Position numbers and translations under genes: made by a program
The notes under the pieces: generated by a model
Told to the model about the DNA's origin: nothing
Databases searched by the model: none
The model's input: only the letters and a program-made list of their open reading frames with translations
Assembly (NCBI GenBank): GCA_022316685.1
Contig: JAKJHU010000039.1
Location: 3,348,001-3,412,000 of the forward strand
Direction of reading: 5' to 3'
From: Progne subis subis
Lineage: Eukaryota; Chordata; Aves; Passeriformes; Hirundinidae
Length of the DNA: 64,000 bases
Part shown: piece by piece, positions 36,001 through 48,203 of the stretch
Position numbering within the stretch: the stretch's first letter is position 1
How the letters are laid out: every line of letters starts with the position of its first letter

Positions 36001-39000
36001 AGACACTCAAGCTGATTTTTACTGCTGCCATTCATAGCAATCACACTATTAAATGAAAATAATGTCTTGGGTCCATCCCCAACCAGTTCTGAATCCTTGG
36101 TAAATCTAGGACAAAAAGGTCCCCACTTTTACCATTAGGCTTGCAAAAACAAACATCCCCATGATAAAGGGCAAAAATATTTCACAGAACATTTCTCAAG
36201 GCCTTTAGCACTCTGCGCTAAAATTTTTCTTACACAGAGCCCCCCACTGACACCCACAGTGCTTTCAGCTAAGTTGGGAGTACAGACTACCACTCACAGT
36301 AGGGATTTAACACAAAGCAACAATTTTTATGGTAGGGAAGAAAAAAAAAAAAAAAGAACATCTAGGTCTCTTTCTAATATTCTGTTACAAATATTGAGGA
36401 AGTGCTTTATAAGATTTACCTACAGTACATAAATAAATACCAATGCCAACTAAAAAAATATCTCAGCAGTTGACTCAGAAAATGTGGTAATTGCAGCTCT
36501 CCTTCATCAGCATGTGGTAATTGCACCACTCAGTGTCAGCAAGGAGCATCATCAAAGCTACAGCATCTCAGAGCTTCGAGCAATAGCAGCTTATGTTATA
36601 CCCACTTTATATCTTATTTGTGAATTATTAACAACCATTAGCAGCAGGAGTGTTACCCCTTTTTGATCAAAGGAGCCAAAGTTTCTAAGGAGTCTTTTTG
36701 CTCATTGTAAACTTGAGAGGTTGAATTAACAATATACTTTTTTGTAATAAAAGAACTGAAAATACAGCACTCTATGTGAAGTAAGAATGAGGCTTGGTGG
36801 AAAGGTGAAATACAAAATTTGAAAGATAGAGATTTAGAATTGTAAATCCAAATTCCTGTGTACTTTCAACCCTGTTAATACCTCCTTCCTCTGACCTGCT
36901 ATTCAGAGGGCCTTTTGCCTTCTCATCATATTGGTCAGGCCACCGAAGCACACACTCTCCTCTACAATGCAGACCTGTAGAGGGAGATTTTCACTAGGCA
37001 GGAATCAATAAATGACATGATGGTGCAGAGCTCTGTGCAGGCTAATTTACCCAGGTAACAAAGATAAATTAGATCTTAAGATCTCAGAGATACCACAGCC
37101 AGACTTCTTTCCTCACAAGGCTGCCCATCTAAAAATAGCTCAGGTAGCCTTACAAGGCATGAAAGGAAGTAGCAGCAGACGTGCCTGAAGACATTGCAAT
37201 ACCCCCCATCACCAACACCTAGGCAGAGGCAGCCATGCTGAGGAGCAGAAGGATGCCACCCACCAAGAGCCCTGGGTTTAAAATGATTGCTCTACAGTGG
37301 TGTCAGTAAGGCTGAGTCAGCAAACCTCTTAATGGATGCACAATTAATCCCAGTGAAAGAGGTCTGCCAGGGCAGCTTAAACCAGGTCTTCAACTGGAAA
37401 AAAAGCGATACCAGCAAAAGGTCTTTTTCCAGCTGACCTGCCCAGTTCATATAGGGTTTGGTGTTATGCCAGCCCCAGTGTTGTTCTCACTGCACTTCGA
37501 CAGAGCTGTGTCACATCAGCCCAGCACACACCTGGCACTCAGCTGCCTCTGACCCTCTCTGGCCTTTGCTCACAGTGAGAGATGCCAAGCTGTGGCCTCA
37601 CCACAGGGCACCCACACTGATTTACTCATGCTAAATACCTCCCACCTGACTTGGAAAACCTGAGCTGCCATCGTGTCTGTGCTACCTAAAGACAAGCATC
37701 AACTAGCACGCTGGTGATCCCGAATGCACACACCCTCCAGAACCCAGGATATACCATAATCCCAGTGTAATCCCCACTGCTGTCGCTTTCACTTGGCTAG
37801 AATTTGGCCTAAATTAGTGTGACCTGTACCGAGATCTTATTCTCTCCTCAAATACAACTCATATCAAATTGCTGTTACTACAAGTATGGGATAAAATTGC
37901 AAAACAAAAGAATTAGCCGTTCCACGCTTTGTGTCATTCAAACCCATACCTCCTTTAACACCCACAGAAGATGAGCACATTGCCTCGAGAGCCCTTACAG
38001 AGGTGTACAAGAGGAAGGAAAGTGGTACCTTGCACTCCCAGCCTCCCAGCAGCACTAGTAACAGCATTTTATAGTAGTATCTCAAATCACCACCTTTTAC
38101 AAATTGCTAAGAACCGCGGATATGTTGAGATGCACCTGTACACACACAATTGATCATAAATTTCCAGCTGCTTTTCAGGGTGTTCTGCCTTTGCATTACT
38201 CAGACTACTGAAGTGGCTCATACAGCTTAGCAATTTGGCTCTCTGCCATATAGTAGTGTTCCTCACATTGTCAAAATGATTTGGCAACCAAACAGCACAG
38301 AAAGCAACTGAGCACTGCTGGAATTGAGGCTTTTGAAGATTCCTGTGTCAGATCTTGTTAGGGATGAAACATTTTTACTTCTATTCAATGCATGTGCACA
38401 GCCTTTAAATCAAAGGCAATATTTCAGTCATTTCAATCATATATTAATATTTTTAATAGTTAATTTCATTCTCCACAAAACAAGAAAATTCGTAAAACAG
38501 GGAAGGCGACTTGTGTATTTCAGCATGTGGCTATCAGGTCACTTCACACCATGTCCTCAGTCACAAACTGAATTTCAAAGGCTGTTACATCAAGGTCCTC
38601 CTTTCCCTCACCAATGTCACAACAGTTTCCCTGCACAGGTGTAAATGTCACCAAGTGGTGCAAGACAGCAAAAGGCTCTGAAAGCTGCATTTTAATGATT
38701 TTGGCACAATATTTATTTACTAAGAGATCTGGAATTGTAGTACTCACCCATGCCAGATTCCTATGGATTTCTGTAGCAATTGTGTTTGCAAAAGTCAGTT
38801 TTTAAATCTCCTACAGAGCCCTGGCCACAACAGATCTCTCCCAGGAGCACACGCTTCTGTCTTATCTGCAGCAACATGATCATCTGCGGTCTCTTTTACA
38901 GGGAAGGGTAGTTACCTTCACCAAATTCTCTAAGAAAGCAACTTCCTCCTGACACGTTGCTACTTTTTTTCCCCCTCAAGTTCTCCAGGAAAGGAAATGA

Positions 39001-40715
39001 GGAAAGGCTGAGAACGACACACAGCGTTTGTAGTGATGCAGTAACAGTCACATTACCTGGAAAATTAAATGACCCAGTGCCTGTAAGTCTCTTCCCTCCA
39101 GGAGTCCATTGTTCTTAAAATAAAATAATCAATATTATACAGCTTCTTTCCCAGCCCTTTTCCTGCTAGGTCTTTCAGTCACATATAATGCCAGCTGTCC
39201 TGGAGTGCAGCTGGCCTCACTGGAGCTCGCTACTGGTGCAGAAGTCAATCAAGGACGATTCTCCAGCAGGATTAAGGTAGCACATGTGATTTCTTTTAGT
39301 CAAGGATAAAGCCAAATGAATTACAACTCTATAGCAATTGCTGACAATTTACTTAGCGCCATGCAAAACAAAGAGACAGTACTGGCACTAGCACTAGAGG
39401 CCTTTTTTTAAACCTAAAGTCATGTGTTAGGGGGACTTCTACTGGCGAGGAGCAGTTGATTTTGCTTGCAACAGCTTGTTCCTGCATTTTGGATTTGGGC
39501 AGAGATATGTTACAGTGGGAATTCTAAATGTGCAGAAGAATTTAATGAAGACACTGAAACAACCAACAAGAAAAATCTCTTAGCCACAATTATCAAGTTC
39601 AAAATAGGTAAATAATTTTTTTCTTATATATGATTGATTTCACAAGGATATGCATAATACAAGCAGTAAACACAACCATAATAATTTCTTAAATAACTGT
39701 ATTTTTAAAAATTACATTTCCTGTCTGGTAAACCGTTCAAGTTTATTTTACCAAATAACCTCTGAAAGTAAGAAGCATTTTGAAAAGCTGAAAGCTGCAC
39801 TGAACTACTACCATTCAGCTTAAATAACTGAATCTAATGTCAAAACACCATGTATCTTATCTCTCTATGAATTTTAGAAAGCATTTTTGTTTTCATTCTA
39901 AGATAGAGAGAATCTAGTAAATATTTTCCTTCTTTTTTATTTTTTTCCTCCCAGAATTTGAAGACCAACATTTTATTTAACTCCTTTAGATGTAAGTATG
40001 GGTTTGGAGTCAGAGAAGTTGATGGGCTGCTCCATAGCAGCAATGATTTCTGATAGCAACAGGTTCTGAAAGGGATGGGCACAGCTGTCTATTTTTTTGC
40101 TACCCAAGCACAAAGCACAGCCTTCATAAAGCCATTCACTGCATAGTGAGGATCAGCCTTGATCAGATCTTTTGTTTTAGAGAGCTTCGTGGTGCAACAC
40201 CCACCAGCAGTGGGACAAACCTGTCGATGCTGCTGCTTTCCTACTGCCATCCAACAGTGGTTTGGTCTGAGACCCAGCAGCTTCACTCCTTTCTGTAAAC
40301 CTCGGAAGCGTCAGCGTGTGTTTTACTGCCCCCACAGACTCTCGACAAACCCAGCCTGGTTTGGCTCTCTAGAAATACATTCCTGCGCGCATCAGCCATT
40401 CTGTGTACTCTGAGTTCGGCCGTGTGCTGCTGAGCGTGGCAGGAGCAACCTGGGACCTTACAGTGCTTCTCAGCAGTTTGCCTGGGTAGATTTGCACAGA
40501 ACCAGTGCAGCGAAACACATGCCTGCTGCTTTTAGTTTCCAAAAAGTAAAGCTCAAAATCCTTTCTGTGTAAAGCACAATTTTCTTAGGCCAGCAACACT
40601 GTGCTCTGCAAGATCTTTGTAAGATTCATCAGAAGTTCTGTGAGAAAACGATTAAAATACTTTCAGAGAGTAGTTTCACGGGCGACTGTAGAAAATACAA
40701 CAATATAAATATTCT

Positions 40716-40744
40716 GGGGGGGGGGGGGGGGGGGGGAAAAAAAA
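40716..40744. repeat. G21-A8 homopolymer pair
   Basis: Twenty-one uninterrupted G residues (40716-40736) are followed by eight A residues. Such a run can form G-quadruplex structures on the plus strand. It directly borders the CpG island that starts near 40790. Run length is prone to sequencing error. Confidence 0.9.
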
Positions 40745-40876
40745 GGTCTTCGCGTACGCATTAAAATGAGAAATAAAGTAGAGGCACACACATCTCCCCG
40801 GTGCCCACGGACACAAGGCTGGCGCGCTCGCCCCGCAGGGCCGCGGCCGGCTCACTTCGGGCTGCAATGCCGCGGG

Positions 40877-40895
40877 GCCGCGCCAGGGGGCGCTG
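40877..40895 (+). promoter_or_regulatory. Strong CTCF-type binding motif
   Basis: The sequence gccgcgccagggggcgctg contains the full CTCF core ccagggggcgct, with the conserved C at the usual upstream position. CTCF is a zinc-finger protein that anchors chromatin loops and insulators. The motif is on the plus strand, opposite to RGS6. Occupancy cannot be known from sequence. Confidence 0.7.
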
Positions 40896-41252
40896 CGCGA
40901 GCACGGACGGCCCGGCCCGAGGGGCGGCCACGGCCTGGCAAGGGCGGCCCACAGCCGAGGGAAACCCGCCGCAGAGCCCGGACCGCGCCCGCCTGCGTTT
41001 TGTGGCCAATCGACGCTTAGTACGAGGAAAAGAAACCTTTCCTGGTATTACAAACATTCTTCTGATGCTTTCAGATCACTCTCATTTCAGATCACCTTCT
41101 CATTTAAAATGATTATCGCTCCTTTCCTCGTTTCACCTTTTGTGCATCCTCCCTCCTCCTTGCCCCAAGGCCCCGGTGGCAGGCGGGAGGTTGAGCTCAC
41201 TTCGCATCCCTCTCCGATGACAGCCGCGGGGCGAGCGGGCTGCGGCCGGGAG

Positions 41253-41765
41253 ATGGTGGTGCTGCCCTCGGAACGGGAGGCGGTGGTGCTGCCCTCGGAA
41301 CGGGAGGCGCTGGTGCTGCCCTCGGAACGGGAGGCGCTGGTGCTGCCCTCGGAACGGGAGATGGTAGTGCTGCCCACGGAACGGGAGATGGTGGTGCTGC
41401 CCACGGAACGGGAGATGGTGGTGCTGCCCTCGGAACGGGAGGCGCTGGTGCTGCCCTCGGAACGGGAGGCGCTGGTGCTGCCCTCGGAACGGGAGATGGT
41501 AGTGCTGCCCACGGAACGGGAGATGGTGGTGCTGCCCACGGAACGGGAGATGGTGGTGCTGCCCTCGGAACGGGAGGCGCTGGTGCTGCCCTCGGAACGG
41601 GAGGCGCTGGTGCTGCCCACGGAACGGGAGATGGTGGTGCTGCCCACGGAACGGGAGATGGTAGTGCTGCCCACGGAACGGGAGATGGTAGTGCTGCCCA
41701 CGGAACGGGAGATGGTGGTGCTGCCCACGGAACGGGAGATGGTAGTGCTGCCCACGGAACGGGAG
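41253..41765. repeat. 27-bp minisatellite, 19 copies, with higher-order 5-unit structure
   Basis: Nineteen exact-length units of 27 bases (513 bases) follow the pattern of gtgctgcccacggaacggga plus a 7-base remainder. Units differ at two places: atggt(g/a) against aggcgct at the start, and cccacg against ccctcg. Translated in one plus frame these are MVVLPT, MVVLPS and ALVLPS types. Units 5-9 and 10-14 repeat the same order (MT, MT, MS, AS, AS), a 135-base higher-order repeat. The last five units are all MVVLPT. As 27 is a multiple of three and no stop is present, at least three frames stay open. Confidence 0.95.
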
Positions 41766-43191
41766 GCAGCGCCGGGTCGGGGGCGCGGGCGGGCGATGGG
41801 GCCGCGCCCTCCCCAGCGTCTGCCCCGGGCACAGGGCTCTGCCCCTAAACCAAACTCGCCCACTGCCGGCCCCATGGGAACCGCAGGCGAAAACCAGATG
41901 GAGCGCGCATCCCTCTTCTCAGTGCCGCTCTTCGTGTTCAAATGTGACTGATTTCGGAGGTAAGGAGAGCAAATACAAACTCCAGGCGGAAAGAAGCGGT
42001 AGGCACACGGGAGGGAGAGAGAGGAACGCTGTGTCCACTGAAGCCACTCACAGGGAAGTGAGAGGGAAAGGTTCCAGGCAGTCAAGACACAGAATTGCAA
42101 CAGTAAAATACAACAGGTCACACCAACAGGTTTGTATCTGAGAACAAGTATGCAGAGGCAGAGCAGGGCTTCGAAGGCCTTGTTTATCCTCTGCTTATTT
42201 TTCACTTTCACCCTAGGACCACGTGCTCAGGAGGAACCCATTCAGATATGCGATGTCCTCTTTTACCTCAACAAGTCATCAGCATCTTGCATCAAGTCCC
42301 CGAGAAGGACGACAACAAAGCAGACACAGCACTTGGATCATGTACTGTTGGCCTGGGAGAGCTGCCAAGCAGTCGCCTGTCGCAGCACAGCCAGCTCACT
42401 GGCCTGCTTCCAGAACAAAGTCAGGTACACATGGAAATAGTTGCAGGACAGAGTGAGAATGCTGAGTATTCTACTGTTCTATAGACCTTGTCTTTTATAA
42501 ACACATTCACTTACATTGCACTGGGGAAAGCCTGGACACAAAAAGAAAACTCACATATTTGAACACCTGTAACCGGAACTTCTTTTGTTCTCCCAGACAA
42601 AAATCAAATATCTGAAACAGGTTAACCACCCAAAAGAGTTAAAGCTATGACCTTATGAATTAAATGGAATCAAGAGAGGGAAAATATAAGCAGCAAAATG
42701 TAAAGAATGTATTGAGGAACAAAAGTTTTGAAGAAAAAATAAACTGTAGAAGTAATACAGCAAATTTGTATGCAAATCAATGCAATAGAAACAAGTAAAG
42801 AAAGTCAGATCTGAAAAGAGATCGTGTTAAACTGAGGGGAAAAAAATTACAAAGAAGTCACTTCTGTCTAACAAAATGTTTTGTCACATAGCATGAGGCA
42901 CTAAAAATTAGATAAAAATACAGGAACCTGTGTCTTTGTCTCTGTATACTCATATAGTCCCTCCTCAGGAACACATCTCAGAGATTAATTGCTGCATTGT
43001 TCATTGTATGGTCTCCTCTGCAAAAACAAGCATGAAAATGGTATTTGGAGGACTTGGGACCAGAAATCCCACTGTACAAAAAGCAGGGTAACTCAGTGAC
43101 ATGAGAGTAGGTAGAAGAATAGTGAGGACTCATATAATGGTCTAAATATTACATCAATCTCAGTACAAAATACTCTTCCAAAGACCATATT

Positions 43192-43239
43192 AAAAAAAAA
43201 AAAAAAATTTAAAAAAAAAATTTAAAAAAAAAAAAAAAA
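43192..43239. repeat. Mirror-symmetric A16-TTT-A10-TTT-A16 tract
   Basis: A homopolymer tract of exactly 16 A, 3 T, 10 A, 3 T, 16 A. It is a simple low-complexity sequence with no attached element recognised. Confidence 0.93.
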
Positions 43240-44635
43240 GGTCAAATTAACTCTGACATAGCAAAGGCATCCTAAGTGGCATTATATTTTTCTTTGAAAA
43301 CATTAAAATTACCAAGTCTGATACCCAGAGTTATACTGGAAAAGAACTGTCTTTCCTCCTCCTCTGCATGGTAATGTGTGTATAATAATTCTGATCACAC
43401 ATCATAATCCTTGGTTAAAAATTGCCAAGTTTCTTCAGTCATCTACAATCACACCGCCCTACCAGGGCTAGCTGTGGCTTCTCCCACCCTTGCTGTATCC
43501 AGCATTTTGGGTATTGTACCAACTGCACTAAATGGCACTGTCACAACTCCAATGAAGCCGGCTGAAAGCATGTCAGGTCACTTTTTACAGCCATGGTATC
43601 TCACAAGCTCAGCAGATTCTGTCCAACGTAGTGATTTATTCTGAAATAAACTTCTCAGCCTGTTCATCCATTAGCTGATGCTGCATGTACAGAGGCAAGT
43701 TAGGAGGGAGACAGAGTAGCAGAAGTCGGTGGAGAAGATATACAAGAAAGAGGAGGATAAGCTTATAAAAACCAGGCCCAAGTAATAAGAATATAGACGT
43801 GGAAAACAATGACAGGTATGCAAAAATAAATTTTGCTTACAGTATCTAAATGATGAAATGCTAATCTAAGATATGTGAACATGCTATCCACTGAATTCTG
43901 TAATCATCCATACACATACTTGAATGTGAAACATAAAAAATGGCAAATTTCTTTTCTGCTACTGGTTATACTTGGACTTCATCAGGGATATCCACACTTC
44001 CATTCTGGTACATTTCTGTATGGCTTGAGAATGACCACATATAATGTTCCTGAAGGACAAATATATGGCTGAAGAAAGTGTAATGTCTTTCAGGAGAGCT
44101 GTAAAGATTAATGAATTAATGTTTTCTTAACACTGTGAAAACATAAAATGCCTTGCAACTTCACAGTGTTGAACATTAATACCAATTCTTGCCAATAAAG
44201 TTCCCCCAGTCCTATTCTCCTGTGCAGAATCCCTGTTCTGTAAAGGCTCATTTCTGGTTTTACTTTCACAGACTGTCAGTGCTGTGCAAATTTTGCTAAC
44301 ACTATTCTCAGAGCAAAGTACAGTAGGTTCCAAGGCAGATAACTCAGAATATTGTTTCCAACTTGGAAGAACAAATTGAAAGAGTGGTATTTACATTGTG
44401 TCACCATCTTACTCACAGACTGACTTGTGCAAATATTATCAGACTACAACATGGTCACACTAATTTGAAACCAAGCACCCAATCAAGTAACACCTTCCCT
44501 TCATGTCTCTGACCACACTTGCTGCAAAACCCAAGCAAAGGCTGACGGATTGTGGCTGAAACAACGATTTGCTGCCAGGAGCTGGTGAGGGAAGAGGTTG
44601 AAGCAATAGATGATATTTGCTTCCTAAAGTCTTAA

Positions 44636-44647
44636 GGGGGGGGGGGG
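44636..44647. repeat. G12 run
   Basis: Twelve uninterrupted G residues in AT-rich intron; low-complexity only. Confidence 0.9.
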
Positions 44648-45659
44648 TCTTCTATGCATTTACATTTGAAAACAGATGTCACAGATGTGGAGATGACATC
44701 CTTCTTATAAAGTGCAGTATGGCATGACAAATTATTGACCTACTTCTTAAAGAAACTTCTCTCATGCCAGCCAGTGACTTATCCTCATGCTTCAACCCAC
44801 CCTCCCAGTATCCAACATTACAAGATACAATCAGCATCTCCAGCTTTCCCTCAATGTCCCACTGAAAATAAAAAAATCTTTCTTCAAATTACACTTATAA
44901 AAACCCAGAATGCTGTGTGTTTCTGCCAGAGATGCTTTTGGTATTGCGACTTTAACTCTCCTTAGATTTAGACCTGGGTCTTAAAAATACCTGTCTTAGC
45001 AGTGAGTCCAAGCTAGGAGTCTGTTCTTGTGAGGCTTCACTGAGGCTATCAGTTCCCAGCAAAAGACAAGCACGTGGATCAGACTGGCATGGCAAGGTTT
45101 TGGCACGGGGAGGGCTACGCACGTGGCTTCTCAGCACACGTGAGAAGCTGCTGGAAGTCTCCCTTGTGCCTGATGGAGCCCATGCCTGCTGGCTCCAAGA
45201 TGGGTCGGCCACTGGCATAGGCTGAGCCCATCAGTGGAGGTGGCAGTGTCTCTGGGATAAGGTTATAAGAGATTTGGGGTTATTTCTCATTATCCTACTC
45301 TGATTTGATTGGAAATAAATTCAGTTAATTTCCCCAAGCTGAGTTTGTTTTGCCCATGTAAGTAACTGGTGAGTGATCTCTCCCTGTTCAGATCTTGGCC
45401 TGTGAGACTTTTGTTACATTTTCTCTCTCCTGTCCAGCTAAGGAGGTGGAATGATGGTGCATTGGTGGACACCTGGTGTCTAGCTAGGGTAAGCATGCTA
45501 CAATACATCACAGAAACCTCCAGAAAACTACAAAAAAGGCCAACAAACTTGTAGCCTTTCCCTAGTGACTACTTTTTATGAAGAGACCATAAACAGATCA
45601 AAAGAACACAATTTAAGATACTTTTTGCAATATGGTTAAACTGTTCTCCTGCTCTTCTG

Positions 45660-46062
45660 CAGCCCAGGGGAAACAGAATTCTGGCCTCCAGTAAAGACAA
45701 GAAGCCCAGGGGTTGTTTAGCCTGGAGGAGGCCCAAGGGCGATCTTATTACTCTCTAAAAATTATCTGGAAGGAGGTTGCGGCCAAGTGTGGGTTGGTCT
45801 CTTCTCCCACATAACAACTTATAAGGCTAGAAGATTGGCTATTAGGAAAAAATTCTTCACTTACAAGGTTATCAAGCATTGGAACAGGCAGCCCCAGTTG
45901 AGTTACCATCTCTGGAGGTAGCAGAGAGGTAAAAGACATGTGGATGAGACACTCAGGGACATGGCTCAACAGTGGACTTGGCAATGTTAGGTTAATGACT
46001 GGACTCAATAGTCTTAAAAGTCTTTTACAGCATTAAAATTCCATGATTCTTTAAGGGAGAAT
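45660..46062 (+). mobile_element. CR1 LINE 3' fragment
   Basis: Ordered CR1 phrases are present: gtttagcctggaggaggccc, gattggctattaggaaaaaa, atcaagcattggaacaggca, ggacatggctcaacagtgga, ttggcaatgttaggttaatg, and a tail ending aaaattccatgattct. About 400 bases remain of the 3' end, diverged and without coding capacity, antisense to RGS6. Confidence 0.93.
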
Positions 46063-48152
46063 GGATTTTCCCATTATTTGACTAGAAAACACAAAATGGA
46101 AAGGATATGCTTATTTCACCTCCGCTTCAGATTTAATGTGTAAAGAAACTGCTTCAGGATATGCAATCAAGTCCTGGAAACAGAGCAGAAGAGTGTACAG
46201 CAGGTTTACCATGGGCAACAAGAAGAAGTAAAATTTTCAAGCATTTGCAGATGGTCAAGAACTAGACAGCTGTTGGCAATGCTGATCTGAAGTCCTATGG
46301 GTAGGGATGGCCATTTAGCACCTTTTGGGCCATGTGGCACACGAGTGATTCAGGTGGGGTTCCCACCCTGCAGGAGTCCCCTGTACAGGAGCTTCTAGAT
46401 CACCTGAATCTCTAGCTGCAGGAGAAAGACTGTCTGCACTCCCAGACTGCCATGAGGGCCAGCAATCCAGCATGGGGAAGTGGGTACCACGGCAGGCACT
46501 TCTATCTCCTAATGGCTTTTTCAATTCTTTCACTTCTGAGGCTTTTAACACAGGGAAGTTGGCGCCTTTGGCGTGACTCTGTCCACCCTCTCCATAGCAC
46601 CAGAGCTGCCTCACCAGCTCAGCAAATGTCACCACACCAAGCTGTCACGGCTGGCCAACAGCATCTCAGTGAAGTTCTGGTATCAGAGAAGAATATAACT
46701 ACTTCTAAATACAGGCCAGTTTGACCACTAGTGAGTCCCTCCCTGTGCAGACCGAGAGCTCCATAGAAACCCACAAAAGCCCCTGCCAAAACACATGCCA
46801 ATGAAAACAGCCACATTGATGGGGCTTGATTGCTTTCTTGGTCTTAAAATAATGTAAGAGAAGTTGATTTGTAGAAAAAAAACATAATAGGGGCTTTTAT
46901 CCTTTTAGTAGGATGTATAATCAGTGGCTATCAGGATATCAGGAATGGAGATAAGTAGGTCTCCAGCTAGCTTAGATTCAACTGATTTTTTTTTTTTCCC
47001 CCCATTAAGATCTCTTAAATTCTGTCATCTGGTTATTAAATGCACATTTTTGTCTTAAACCTATTTTGAAGCAATTATATGTTTATGCTGGTGTAGAATG
47101 CTCCCCTTTATGAAATTAAATTGTTGGGCATTTGTATGCTGTCTGTAATTTGGTATTCTGAAGTAGTAATTCTGAAAGTAAGACAAATGCACTTCCTTGC
47201 CTGTTTCTCCTTTTCTTCTCTCTAGTTGTTTGCACCCCTTTGCCCCCCTGAATATACAAAGACATGGACATTCCTCTCAGATTAAAACTGGGCCACAGCA
47301 GGCTAATAACCATTTGTGTTTTTGAGAACTATCCCGGACAGATTTGTTATATCTCTTGACTACGAAGGACGCCAACCCCAGACAAATGACCAACACATCT
47401 AAAAGTTGTCTTACAGACAACCTTCCTGAATTTTTAAAAAATATACTGAGCACAAGTTTCAGAAATTACTTTAGAGCCTTTTGTTCCATTTTTAAAACTG
47501 AAAAGCCCTCAGGAGCCTACATCTAACCAGCTTTTGACAAGATGTATTGGCATAATGGTTAGAGCCGTTTTTTAATGCCAGGCTTATTTCAAGGGCGCTT
47601 CAAGTGTTTCACCTAGCCACACAAATATTGGAGGAGCCTGAGCTTGGTTTCAAGCATTCATCTCTTTCTTGAGCTGGCATATAGGCCCTGAATAAATTCT
47701 ATAATTCATCAGATTGTTACTTTTTGCCTTACAATTCAGAAGCCAAAATTTCGTACAACAATTTAAGATTTATAGGAAAACCTGGGCACATTTTTTTCTT
47801 TAGTTATGCTTTCATGTGTAAAATTATACATTACATTAAAAAAAAAAACCAAAAAAAACCAACAATCCATCCACAGTGTGGGAACATTTTAGTTCATACA
47901 CTGTAAAATAAAGAGCTATATAATTGACATCAGTCTTCCAGTACTGCAGAGATTTCTTTTAAAATGACCAATGATACATATCAAAACTATCCCTTCAGGG
48001 TAAGTGGGTAATTTCTTTCATGAAAGTACTCAGTAATGCAACATTAAAGGGACAAAACATTCTGCGGGGCACATATTTGATTAACTGTAAACCACACACT
48101 TGGTGGATTTTTTAATGTTTTTTACATTCCAGCTATATCTATAAATCCAAGA

Positions 48153-48203
48153 TCTTAAAAAAAAAACCAAAAAAAAAAACCCCACAACCAAAAAACCCCA
48201 CAA
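48153..48203. repeat. A/C-rich low-complexity tract
   Basis: Runs of A broken by cc and cccc, such as aaaaccaaaaaaaaaaacccc. A similar smaller tract lies at 47840-47862. No element of known family was recognised. Confidence 0.8.

Larger units (their letters stand above)
40790..41940. promoter_or_regulatory. CpG island with CTCF-type and CCAAT motifs and a minisatellite
   Basis: Three parts are visible: a GC-rich, CpG-dense unit (40790-41020), a short AT-rich bridge (41030-41130), and a second GC-rich part (41170-41940) filled largely by a 27-bp minisatellite. The first part has ccagggggcgct at 40883-40894 and ccaat at 41006-41010. The combination resembles an alternative promoter or boundary element 21 kb into the long RGS6 intron. 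No splice donor could be assigned on either strand, so transcription is inference. Confidence 0.5.

Noticed and set aside
41253..41765. Regular repeats reminiscent of a CRISPR array
   Set aside because: Units are contiguous without unique spacers, and the host is a vertebrate, so this is a minisatellite.
41087..42211. 374-codon minus-strand ORF and 280-codon plus-strand ORF (41109-41951) across the minisatellite
   Set aside because: Both are open mainly because the 27-bp unit has no stop in several frames. The flanking parts show no domain and no credible splice or start context, so I treat them as repeat artefacts unless RNA is shown.
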